Part shown: piece by piece, positions 49,501-53,999 of the stretch
Layout of the letters: every line of letters begins with the position of its first letter
Position numbering within the stretch: the first letter of the stretch is position 1
Assembly: GCF_008831285.2 (NCBI RefSeq)
Contig: NC_045147.1
Span: 2,382,001 to 2,446,000, forward strand
Origin: Nymphaea colorata
Lineage: Eukaryota; Streptophyta; Magnoliopsida; Nymphaeales; Nymphaeaceae
Length of the DNA: 64,000 bases
Direction of reading: 5' to 3'
Position numbers and translations under genes: made by a program
The notes under the pieces: model-generated
The model's database searches: none
What the model was told of the DNA's origin: nothing
Seen by the model: only the letters and a program-made list of their open reading frames with translations

Positions 49501-52349
49501 GCCACCCTTACCCCCAGTTCCACCACCTCCAACAGTTTCAACTGTTTTAATACCGGCACATGTTGAGCCACTTGGAAGCCATGCACCACCTTTTCATCCC
49601 ACTGTACAAGATGTCCGCCCACCACTTCCTGCTGGCCTTCCATTCGCAACATTTGAAGCCAGTGGCTCTAGTTCCAAGGTGATTGCTTCTTCAAGAGAGG
49701 ATAAACCAAGTCATAATCCTGGTGGACCTCTTCTGTTAGCTCCATCTAGCTCTGCCATAGTACAGGACTCCCAAAGTAAGCCTTTCCAGTCACCTGTTCA
49801 TTATGATCATCAATCGGCAGCTAACGTTCCCATGCCATCATCCACAGTTCCTCATTCACTGCTAGATCCAAAGAACGTGTGGGCCAGTGTTCCTTCTAGC
49901 AGCAGACTGCATGATGATATTGGTACTTCATCCAGTGGACCTGGGAGACCTTTGCCTCCTCTACCGCCAACCCCTCATCCATTTTCAACCTCTATTGCAC
50001 AAGCTTCTACAAAATCTGCCTCTCAACCATCAGTCTACAGTCAAACTAGTGCTGGAGCTCCACCTTCTGCTCCCACTCCCTTAACTGATGCACGAGTACC
50101 ATCTGGAGCCAGTCAATCTAGTACTTTGTCTTCTCATTCAACATCACAATTTATCCCACCGTTGCCTCCTGGTAGGCCCACATCCATTCAAGTAAGTCAA
50201 TTTAGTGGTATATCTTTGCAACAAGGACAGCACCTACCAAGTCATTCTTTTCCACTTCAAATTCCTCAAATCCAAACAGTGCCACCTCGTCCACCTCTGC
50301 AACCACCTCAGCCACCGCAGCCTCCACGTCCTATTCACCATCCTCATCTCCTCAGGCCAATGATTCAGGTCTCTCAGCAGCCATTAGAAGGAATATCACT
50401 TCAGCAATCTCCATCCACTATTCAAATCCCAATACAATCATTGCCTATGCAGCAGCAGCTCCAAATGTCCCAGGTCCATGTTTATTCTCAAAACACCCAG
50501 CAGGAGCTTCATTTACAATCCCAGCAGCAGGTTGAACATGTCCATGCACAACATCCACCTTCTCAAGTAGATAACATGCCGCAGTTTCAGCAGGATGCTG
50601 GAATATCATTGCAACAATATTTCTCCTCTCCCGAAGCAATTCAGGTATTCATGAGACCTCTGCTGAATTTTGAATGATCTGTTACTTATCCATGTGAACA
50701 GATTTATATCTTGCTGAGCACTTTTTTTTACCTTTCCTACTTTGCAGTCATTGTTGAGAGACCAAGAGAAGCTCTGTCAACTTCTGGAAAAACATCCAAA
50801 ATTAATGCAGATGCTTCAGGTACTTTATTTTTCTTGAGCGTTTACATGCTCCTCAATTTCTGTCAAATCAACATCTTACATTTCAATTCCAGTTCTCAAT
50901 AAGTCAGACAGGCTTTGACAAAAAGCTTCTAAGGCTGTCAATGGATCAGTGTAGTACTGGATGACCCACTTGACTGAACACAAGTATTAGGTTATGCATA
51001 TGAAGTTTCCGACCTCAGATTAGTAAACCGCACCTAAAACCCAATCCAGGTCTGAAGATTTGGCTTATAGCATTGCTTTGACATTTAGCTCAATCCAGTT
51101 AATCTGTGTATCATATGTATTGTAGTATGAGTGCATATCAAATGGCTTTTCAATACATAGTTTAGGTTTGGGATCCATTTCATTGGTCTGACATAATCCA
51201 TGGGATGGATATCCAGACCCATTATTTGTCACTCGAATGAATTCACAAAATCTGACCTGTTTATGACCCTAATCATAACAGCTTTATCAAAGGTTTGAGT
51301 ATCTAAATATGCATTCCCTTGCATCTTTTCTTTTTACTGGTGATAAACTTGTGCTTCTTGATCATGAACTAAATTTCTTATCATGTGAGTTGGGTGGTTC
51401 TTACTAGTTTCCCGTTAGTTACACTACTATGAGATTGAAATTTCTTTTAACTTGGTTAGTGATTCCTTGTCTCATGATCTTTTAGATTTTTGTGGGATTC
51501 ATACGCTGATAAATTGTGCAGTGAAAATGTAGGAGTCTCAAATATCCATGGAGTTATTAAATTAGTGTTATCATATGCTGATTTCTCTTGGTTGTACTAG
51601 TCATATTTAACTTTGTTTTAGTTCCAGGTTGATGGTGGCGAAATAGAAATTTCAATAATTCTGCTCCCATTGTATGGCTTTGTTCTAGACAAGTCCAAAA
51701 CTTGATGAGAAGCTTCCATTTTGTGAAAAACTTTTTCGCTCCTTGCTTGATGACTAGGAAAAATGATGGTTTAACTCAAACATTCTAGCAGATTATGTGT
51801 CAATAAGAATAGGTTCATAGAAATGAAATGGTTTTTCTTGGAGGAATGGTAGATTGATTACCATTGTGTCAATATTGTCAGGTTGGTTGTTTCCCTCTCC
51901 TGTTAATCCCTTTTATAGGGGATCAGGCTGTATGAAGAAAGAATGTCTTGGTCATCCTCTGTTTTAGACAGTGAAGTGATTAGAAAGTCTGACAAATTCA
52001 TCCATAATCTTTTGTTAAGTATGATCTTAAACATTAGAATGTACATGAAGGGAACACTTTCTGTTGTCTTGTTAAACCATCTTTAGAAACTGTAATCCTG
52101 GTGGCATGATTTAACCCTAAAACTAAAATCCTGATGGAATGATCTGTCACCATTTTATGAGATGTTTTTAGATTCAATTTTTGCGTTTGAGTTGTCCTTG
52201 TTGATAGTCATAGTACTGTATTAATGTACTTTGTTTTGGTTCAGTTGGATGTCAACATGTGCTTTTATGAACTATGAATAATTGCTTGTCTATATTAGAT
52301 GTTCTTACATATTTCAATGGTTGACTAGGAACGGTTGAGCCAATTGTAA
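5208..52349 (+). CDS. VIR: Protein virilizer homologue, complete gene (28 coding exons, 2252 aa)
   Basis: VIR is the large scaffold subunit of the plant nuclear m6A mRNA methyltransferase complex (with MTA, MTB, FIP37 and HAKAI). The joined exons give 6759 nt, 2252 codons plus TAA; Arabidopsis VIR is about 2140 aa. What I see: an N-terminal VIR_N-type domain (residues ~1-135, starting MGRPEPSVLFAQTF), a long helical ARM-like middle (~140-1470), the conserved motifs FRQRKPNTSRPPSMHVDDY and RPPSIHVDEFMARQRER (~1560-1630), a Pro/Ser/Gln-rich probably disordered tail, and a conserved C-terminus ending in ERLSQL. Start chosen because MGRPEP is the family start. All 27 junctions keep frame and exons show no stop; 26 introns are GT-AG and intron 22 is GC-AG. 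Exons are listed separately. The 5' and 3' UTR ends are not determined. Confidence 0.96.
5283..6507 (+). other. VIR intron 1 (1225 bp)
   Basis: GT-AG intron. I see no gene or transposon inside; short GTGC-rich words near 5915-5950 are the only distinctive feature. Confidence 0.85.
6508..6596 (+). CDS. VIR: VIR exon 2 (residues 26-55)
   Basis: Acceptor ctcag, donor gtacgt. Encodes the family motif EPIVITACEFVEHNAS, which continues exon 1 in phase 0; the exon ends two bases into a Gly codon. Confidence 0.93.
6597..8800 (+). other. VIR intron 2 (2204 bp) with repeat fragments
   Basis: GT-AG intron. It holds a decayed repeat at about 7271-7575 that includes a 38 bp tandem array, and a second compositionally similar fragment at about 8015-8200. 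Otherwise no coding signal. Confidence 0.8.
7309..7396. repeat. 38 bp tandem repeat, 2.3 copies
   Basis: The word agcttggcattg recurs at 7309, 7347 and 7385, with ggcccatcatggccaggtcc between. The first two units differ at one base. Confidence 0.85.
8801..8924 (+). CDS. VIR: VIR exon 3 (residues 55-96)
   Basis: Acceptor gcacag, donor gtatgt. Encodes ATSPPSFATEIFVQCEG and RFRRLCQPFLYSHSSS, among the most conserved stretches of plant VIR_N domains. Confidence 0.95.
8925..11702 (+). other. VIR intron 3 (2778 bp)
   Basis: GT-AG intron. 9420-9990 is A-rich and looks like a decayed insert, but I cannot classify it. A (TG)n then (AG)n microsatellite lies at about 11289-11316. No gene is recognised. 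Confidence 0.8.
11703..12359 (+). CDS. VIR: VIR exon 4 (residues 97-315)
   Basis: Acceptor tttgcag, donor gtaatc. Starts AVVTNHIVIRGSYRSL and completes the VIR_N domain with VVYGNTAEDLGQFNI, then enters the helical middle. Phase 0 at both ends. Confidence 0.95.
12489..12857 (+). CDS. VIR: VIR exon 5 (residues 316-438)
   Basis: Acceptor ttccag, donor gtgagc. Contains the conserved segment RHAIGCEAFLGWWPRPD and the helix IASLAMYILRRLRLYE. Confidence 0.95.
12928..13032 (+). CDS. VIR: VIR exon 6 (residues 439-473)
   Basis: Acceptor attccag, donor gtcagt. 35 codons in phase 0, starting SAVLVSLESSSG; position and phase match the plant family between exons 5 and 7. Confidence 0.88.
13131..13313 (+). 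CDS. VIR: VIR exon 7 (residues 474-534)
   Basis: Acceptor attgcag, donor gtattc. Encodes KLIIGCGPVEDPSPAAY, with the family signature VEDPSP. Confidence 0.93.
13314..13692 (+). other. VIR intron 7 (379 bp)
   Basis: GT-AG intron; nothing recognisable inside. Confidence 0.85.
13693..13834 (+). CDS. VIR: VIR exon 8 (residues 535-582)
   Basis: Acceptor ccgcag, donor gttctg. Encodes DRGFLALSAALLSSPVL, matching the family segment after the short exon 7. Confidence 0.92.
13932..14113 (+). CDS. VIR: VIR exon 9 (residues 582-642)
   Basis: Acceptor tgtcag, donor gtaagt. Encodes LMFLLGQPEETAMLILSLRG and ends with AEVHLRV; completes the Gly codon split by intron 8. Confidence 0.93.
14196..14281 (+). 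CDS. VIR: VIR exon 10
   Basis: Acceptor ctgcag, donor gtaaac. Encodes LSAIDHLISANPNSEECLW; ends two bases into an Arg codon. Confidence 0.92.
14364..14412 (+). CDS. VIR: VIR exon 11 (to residue 687)
   Basis: Acceptor tgtag, donor gtactt. A 49 nt exon encoding SDVGRQAMLGLRHFPE; restores phase 0. Confidence 0.9.
14500..14560 (+). CDS. VIR: VIR exon 12
   Basis: Acceptor ttatag, donor gtgatc. Encodes AISVLMEALHCVKGEQ; ends one base into a Gly codon. Confidence 0.9.
14638..15119 (+). CDS. VIR: VIR exon 13 (to residue 868)
   Basis: Acceptor tgtag, donor gtatgg. Encodes TSPLSLAIFHSAAELFEI, PTRLLEWIDAGAVYHKKG and LRYAAVLASGGDAHLTSSS, all strongly conserved in plant VIR. Confidence 0.95.
15215..15314 (+). 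CDS. VIR: VIR exon 14 (residues 869-902)
   Basis: Acceptor tttaag, donor gtatgc. Encodes AVAVSLYEEGAVTVLYVVL; the last codon is split (G|AC) by the 6.8 kb intron that holds the LINE. Confidence 0.92.
16001..16017. repeat. LINE target-site duplication, left copy
   Basis: AATTGCTTAGGTATTCA; it matches 21985-22001 at 16 of 17 bases. Confidence 0.88.
16141..17567 (+). pseudogene. LINE ORF1 (nucleic-acid-binding protein), broken
   Basis: The stretch 16501-16776 reads as a DUF4283-like plant LINE ORF1 segment (FMIHVDTEEDLKALLQK, WVPGQEM). A zinc-knuckle remnant follows at about 16891-16950 (a Cys-rich CCHC-like motif with CGAMSYETFVC). The parts lie in different frames with stops between them. 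Confidence 0.72.
17707..21111 (+). pseudogene. LINE ORF2 (endonuclease-reverse transcriptase), broken
   Basis: The endonuclease starts at 17707 with the family opening TAWNTQGVVG. RT signatures follow: GPDGIP (about 19100), FRPIALCNSIYKIISRV (about 19279), LDLSKAYGRVSW (about 19480) and FVDDLL at 19796, where the usual FADD is FVDD. A zf-RVT region with CFLCHKAEESSHHLFLQC lies at about 20996-21050. The domains sit in several frames separated by stops and frameshifts. A short tail at 21349-21650 may be a residual RNase H-like part. Confidence 0.85.
19973..20014 (+). repeat. 21 bp tandem duplication inside the LINE RT
   Basis: tggcaggttcgctcactccc plus c occurs twice in a row; the insertion is a multiple of three and adds seven residues to the RT-like reading frame. 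Confidence 0.9.
21985..22001. repeat. LINE target-site duplication, right copy
   Basis: AATTGCTTAGGTGTTCA; it matches 16001-16017 at 16 of 17 bases and marks the 3' end of the LINE. Confidence 0.88.
22137..22270 (+). CDS. VIR: VIR exon 15 (to residue 946)
   Basis: Acceptor gtgcag, donor gttgaa. Encodes DYLVDEGVECNSTSDLLMER and LIPSLMLLILLLQKLQ, continuing directly from exon 14 across the LINE-bearing intron. Confidence 0.94.
23241..23304. repeat. 32 bp tandem duplication
   Basis: The unit atatatattcctgaaatttc plus cctatattttgt occurs twice, at 23241-23272 and 23273-23304, identical by eye. Confidence 0.88.
23640..23960 (+). repeat. A/T-rich dispersed repeat, copy 1
   Basis: The segment around 23810-23930 (cacgctttttatat, ttaattaccagatttttatt, ttgccgaggttttctcgag) is matched in reverse complement by about 45655-45800. 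The family is unidentified and noncoding. Related gagaaaa words also occur at 23305-23370. Confidence 0.6.
24387..24454 (+). CDS. VIR: VIR exon 16
   Basis: Acceptor tgtcag, donor gttgtc. Encodes EAGEQHRNTKLLNGLLRLHR; ends two bases into a Ser codon. Confidence 0.92.
24543..24759 (+). CDS. VIR: VIR exon 17 (to residue 1041)
   Basis: Acceptor ctgcag, donor gtaagc. Encodes PKLAACSDDFSS, CWPVYGWTPSLFQCLL and ALGPKEACGLLCLL, family landmarks. Confidence 0.95.
24760..25165 (+). other. VIR intron 17 (406 bp)
   Basis: GT-AG intron with a long T tract close to the acceptor; nothing else recognised. Confidence 0.85.
25166..25381 (+). CDS. VIR: VIR exon 18 (residues 1042-1113)
   Basis: Acceptor ttccag after a long T tract, donor gtatgt. 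Encodes GDLFPDEGIWLWKNGRP and DINWYMQPPHFEKLLSRL. Confidence 0.94.
25465..25620 (+). CDS. VIR: VIR exon 19 (residues 1114-1165)
   Basis: Acceptor tggtag, donor gtgagt. Encodes ALVVVKDLLRVLIVRIACQK and LVRPILSWLDDHV. Confidence 0.94.
25621..26896 (+). other. VIR intron 19 (1276 bp)
   Basis: GT-AG intron. A G-rich tract at about 26245-26272, broken by single T and A bases, is the only notable feature. No gene is seen. Confidence 0.85.
26897..26950 (+). CDS. VIR: VIR exon 20 (residues 1166-1183)
   Basis: Acceptor taatag, donor gtaatt. An 18-codon exon, VQRLLFFLASLLEHPCGK, matching the conserved FLASLLEHP segment. Confidence 0.93.
27044..27258 (+). CDS. VIR: VIR exon 21
   Basis: Acceptor tgttag, donor gtaagc. 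Encodes MLLLNEGIVGFLGKATG and TWCWPVFKSFELICDD; ends two bases into a Lys codon. Confidence 0.92.
27352..27421 (+). CDS. VIR: VIR exon 22 (to residue 1278), with GC donor
   Basis: Acceptor atgcag; donor is CAG|gcatgt, a GC donor. Encodes CINCCATVRDCC and ends HYVLQFCQ, which joins in phase 0 to VLPVGKEL of exon 23 as in other plant VIR proteins (FCQ-VLPVG). It has seven Cys in 23 residues, unusual compared with the Leu-rich family sequence here. Confidence 0.85.
28330..28830. repeat. Repeat with palindromic AAGGATGAC words and a CAGCAGCCGA segment
   Basis: 28389-28422 is a palindrome with 11 nt arms (aaaaggatgac / gtcgtcctttt, one mismatch). Further ggatgac/gtcatcc words follow to 28510. The part at 28556-28800 (aaatagaggagag, gcagcagccga, tgagttgag, gggtgcag) is recognisably related to 46160-46310. 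It is probably one or two degraded non-autonomous DNA transposons. Confidence 0.5.
29761..29976 (-). repeat. 3' LTR of the intron-22 element
   Basis: 216 bp, related to 32351-32567 with about 15 substitutions and one 1 bp indel counted by eye (about 93% identity). It ends GTAACA on the + strand. Confidence 0.85.
30980..31564 (-). other. Unidentified 194-codon open stretch inside the LTR element
   Basis: The longest open reading stretch in the element, oriented with its LTRs. It contains a basic segment (ERKRGRKGQKGGSRER) followed by a hydrophobic stretch (VLLFDIIIDYLIPLGIG). I recognise no family. It could be gag-derived, captured host sequence, or chance; neighbouring stretches at 30742-31179 and 30395-30721 lie in the same orientation. 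Confidence 0.35.
32351..32567 (-). repeat. 5' LTR of the intron-22 element
   Basis: 217 bp, starts TGTTAGGCACC and ends TGTAACA on the + strand, giving TG...CA ends. Followed by the GAAAG duplication. Confidence 0.87.
33099..33427 (+). CDS. VIR: VIR exon 23
   Basis: Acceptor cttcag, donor gtcagt. Encodes VLPVGKELEACLASFKAL and CRKLLDFIESEIECSLK; ends two bases into a Ser codon. Confidence 0.94.
34106..34168. repeat. (TA)n followed by (TG)n microsatellite
   Basis: 44 bases of alternating T and A (34106-34149), then ctctgtgtgtgtgtgtgt. Confidence 0.92.
34950..36860 (-). mobile_element. Ty1/copia remnant, RT to RNase H part
   Basis: On the minus strand, 35195-35473 reads as copia RNase H (DSDVDYARAVEDRKST, VTWRSKKQIVGAPSNAESKH) and 35034-35190 as its C-terminal part (CDNKVPMYIA, STVHVSSKDQ). 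Near 35840-35880 the RT motif YVDD is readable. Proline-rich linker-like words follow to about 36830. It has many frame breaks, no LTRs are recognised, and the limits are approximate. Confidence 0.8.
36912..37017. repeat. Nested inverted repeat with CCTAGGCGCC core
   Basis: 36974-37003 is a perfect 13 bp inverted repeat with a 4 nt loop (gttggcgcctagg / cctaggcgccaac). Outer arms 36912-36926 and 37003-37017 also pair, with two mismatches. This is MITE- or DNA-transposon-like secondary structure; a single GTGCTAGGCGGG word recurs at 59348. Confidence 0.7.
38229..38406 (+). CDS. VIR: VIR exon 24 (to residue 1447)
   Basis: Acceptor ttcgcag, donor gtagcc. Encodes LQGVSIIKCLFGLSYDLE and ends in KIYLDQ; phase matches exon 23 and exon 25. 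Confidence 0.92.
39461..39484. repeat. (TA)n microsatellite
   Basis: 24 bases of alternating T and A; CT and GT tracts follow to 39550, just before the copia LTR. Confidence 0.9.
39583..39877 (-). repeat. 3' LTR of the copia element
   Basis: 295 bp, TGTAAGAATC...GCTAACA on the + strand. Nearly identical to 44433-44730. Confidence 0.95.
39872..44200 (-). pseudogene. Copia gag-pol polyprotein with frame breaks
   Basis: Starts at the ATG of MDQPTPSLLSS (44200). A 749-codon open part down to 41951 holds gag, the zinc knuckle CFYCNKKGHVKSECWH, the protease motif DSGAAAHVTG and integrase (the zinc site CSSCHICK, catalytic region DGGGEF, and NGIAERKHRHI). The frame then breaks near 41930. The part at 41159-41926 carries the linker and start of RT, with another break near 41260. 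The part at 40344-40991 holds RT (LLIYVDDIVITG) and 39872-40387 holds RNase H (YVDADWAGDPDDRRSVSGFC). At least three frame interruptions separate these parts, so a full polyprotein cannot be made from this copy. Confidence 0.92.
44420..44432 (-). other. Copia primer-binding site (tRNA-iMet)
   Basis: The minus strand reads TGGTATCAGAGCC, the canonical plant copia primer site, immediately inside the 5' LTR. Confidence 0.93.
44433..44730 (-). repeat. 5' LTR of the copia element
   Basis: 298 bp, TGTAAGAATC...GCTAGCA on the + strand, directly next to the primer-binding site. Confidence 0.95.
45655..45900 (-). repeat. A/T-rich dispersed repeat, copy 2 (reverse of 23640-23960)
   Basis: The reverse complement of this stretch contains the same ordered words as the intron-15 copy (ttaattaccagattt-tatttt, ttgccaaaattttcccgag). 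Confidence 0.6.
45892..46335. repeat. Degraded element with GGGTGC-rich inverted ends
   Basis: The left end (ctatgtaacatgggtgcag) and the right end read in reverse (ctaagtcacacgggtgagc) resemble each other. The inside has gcagcacccgattcggtttg and a gcgggtgcgcg core. The region at 46160-46310 resembles 28556-28800. It is probably a non-autonomous DNA transposon, cut by TA-rich tracts. Confidence 0.5.
46483..46518. repeat. (TA)n microsatellite
   Basis: 36 bases of alternating T and A. Confidence 0.92.
46859..47622 (-). mobile_element. hAT-like non-autonomous element with CGTATCG arrays, copy 1 (764 bp)
   Basis: Perfect 8 bp target-site duplications GTGAGGGG (46851-46858 and 47623-47630) flank terminal inverted repeats CAATGTTGT and ACAACACTG. 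The 5' CAATG fits the hAT end pattern YARNG, and 8 bp duplications are characteristic of hAT elements. Both ends are packed with CGTATCG/CGATACG words over about 100-150 bp. No transposase is recognisable inside. It is in the reverse orientation to the copy at 62133-62895. Confidence 0.88.
48227..48305 (+). CDS. VIR: VIR exon 25
   Basis: Acceptor ctgcag, donor gtgcct. Encodes VKSNVTSMLLVLETVGLPQ; ends one base into an Asp codon completed by exon 26. It follows the 9.8 kb intron that holds the copia element. Confidence 0.9.
48399..50644 (+). CDS. VIR: VIR exon 26 (residues ~1474-2222)
   Basis: The longest exon (2246 nt). Acceptor atgcag, donor gtattc. Starts DLVSDDIKLALWGTEEGD, then GGLEDKFMWECPDSSPDR, FRQRKPNTSRPPSMHVDDY and RPPSIHVDEFMARQRER. 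The rest is Pro/Ser/Gln-rich with repeated PPLPP and QQ runs and is probably disordered. It ends with ISLQQYFSSPEAIQ, which continues into the conserved C-terminus. Confidence 0.96.
50748..50819 (+). CDS. VIR: VIR exon 27 (residues 2223-2246)
   Basis: Acceptor ttgcag, donor gtactt. 24 codons containing DQEKLCQLLEKHPKLMQML, the conserved C-terminal helix. Confidence 0.94.
50820..52328 (+). other. VIR intron 27 (1509 bp)
   Basis: GT-AG intron before the tiny last exon. 50930-51290 contains ggctgtcaatgg and gtttgggatcc-like words, perhaps a decayed repeat; otherwise nothing is recognised. Confidence 0.85.
52329..52349 (+). CDS. VIR: VIR exon 28, last codons and stop
   Basis: Acceptor gactag, then six codons ERLSQL and TAA. 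The family ends in a near-identical EKLGQL or ERLSQL, so this short terminal exon is well supported despite its size. Confidence 0.9.
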   Translation, partial: ERLSQL

Positions 52350-53091
52350 AGTCGCTGTGTATGGATAAGTACCATCATTGTAGGTTCTGAAAAATTTAAC
52401 AGGTTTGTCGCTGCTGCTTCCATGGTCATTCTTTCCCCCTGTCGCCTTTTCAGACTTTGATTTGCTTCTGAGCTGTTTTTGTTCAGCAGATATTATTTGT
52501 CTGGGCGAATAGACCGTCAGGAAAATCAAGCATGTGGTCCGTAAGTTGTGTGTCTCCTTGGCTGTTTTTCTACAGAGCCCAGCATCCTTACGTTTGTTGC
52601 CCAGGGGCCCCTGACTGAAGGATGCTGTAACTGGTGACTCGTGCTTGGAGACGAGACTGTTGAGGATGAAATTTCTCATATTTAGCAAGAAGGCCAGGGG
52701 CACAATGGCTTGAAGAGTTGCTTGTGTTCATTTTATGTAATATCAGTCAATTCTTGTTTTTTTTTTTTCTCCCTCGTTCTTCATTGGCTCGCGCATGAAT
52801 GAATTGCACGGCCATCAGAAATGCAGAATAGTATAATTTGCACGGTTACCTCTCCCTCTCTCTCTCTCTCTTTGTATGTATGTATGTATGTACATGTGGG
52901 ATCTGGGGGCTTTCGTGAATTGGTGTCTCACCACCATAACTTGTTGTAGCTTTTCCTCATAAAGAAAAAGGAAAGAAACACAGAAGTTGCAGAGTTGTAG
53001 TAATGCTTTTGCATGTTCTACTTCCAACGGTACCAAGTGTTTATGTTGACTTCACCATTCGAGCAAAGTGTTCAATGAATTGAGTGTTTTA
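52350..53091 (+). other. VIR 3' UTR and downstream DNA
   Basis: Follows the TAA directly. No clear AATAAA poly(A) signal is seen. A CT tract and (TATG)n repeats lie at 52850-52895. The true transcript end cannot be placed from sequence. Confidence 0.45.
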
Positions 53092-53240
53092 GGGCTTGGC
53101 TGGCCCAAGGCTCGACAAATTTGGGGCTGGGCTGGCCCAAGGCTTGGCAAACTTGGCTTTAGGCAGGCCCAAAGCCCTTGCCGGCAGCTCAAGTCTGGCC
53201 TGCTTAATAATCGGTTTGAGCTGAACAAATGCTTGTCGGG
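53092..53240. repeat. Decayed GGCTTGGC/GGCCCAA-rich repeat fragment
   Basis: Repeated gggcttggctggcccaagg-like words, similar in composition to 7309-7440 in VIR intron 2. A common style of plant repeat remnant; family not determined. Confidence 0.45.
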
Positions 53241-53386
53241 CATTTGATTAGATGTTTATTCTTATTTGAAATCCTTGACATTTCATTTTTATCAATAACT
53301 CATGCCTTCAGAGTTTCTAAGGCAGCCATTGGTGACACACGAAGCGTTTCTAAGGAGTTCATTGGTTGCTGATGTCATGTTGAAGA

Positions 53387-53417
<31 letters not shown>

Positions 53418-53777
53418 GTGATTGGTATAAACTGGACCAATAGGCCAAGGACAAAACTATGATATGTAATTTTTTTTTTCAAAATCAAACCTGATCTTGA
53501 GGATAAGTTATGCAAGGTATATATTAAGTTGATCATTATTCAGGTTTTAATAGTGTTTTTTATAATAAGTAAAAATGAATGGCTGTCATAGCATCAATAT
53601 TTTGATGATAGAAAAATCAACATTTTTCACTATAAAACAACTTGATTCAAAACACGTTTCATATCAAAATAGTTTTTATAAATACATAAAGTTGGTTATA
53701 TTTTATTTATAATAATTTTTTAACAAAAAATTAAAGGGTCAGGTTTTTACGATTGACCTAAGTGTTTGGTGTTTACC

Positions 53778-53780
<3 letters not shown>
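53418..53780 (+). repeat. MITE-like repeat between (TA)n tracts, copy 2
   Basis: Diverged relative of 1713-2050 in the same orientation. It lies between TA tracts at 53388-53417 and 53779-53843 and ends gtttaccatt directly against the second tract. Confidence 0.55.

Positions 53781-53860
<80 letters not shown>
53779..53860. repeat. (TA)n then (GA)n microsatellite
   Basis: About 64 bases of TA repeats with one G interruption, followed by about 18 bases of GA repeats. Confidence 0.92.
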
Positions 53861-53999
53861 GTAGATACAAATATTGTTAGGTCAGGGACAAAAATTAGAC
53901 TATTCTGTTGTTATACAGAATGTTACCTTGCCGCCGATCTGTCCAAAATGTAACTCCCTCTCGACTTAATGACCCATTCAACTTTGTTCTCAATCTTGC

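Noticed and set aside
53762-53953. ORF with a YIYIYI run, and similar ORFs at 46237 and 39247
   Set aside because: Translations of TA microsatellites.
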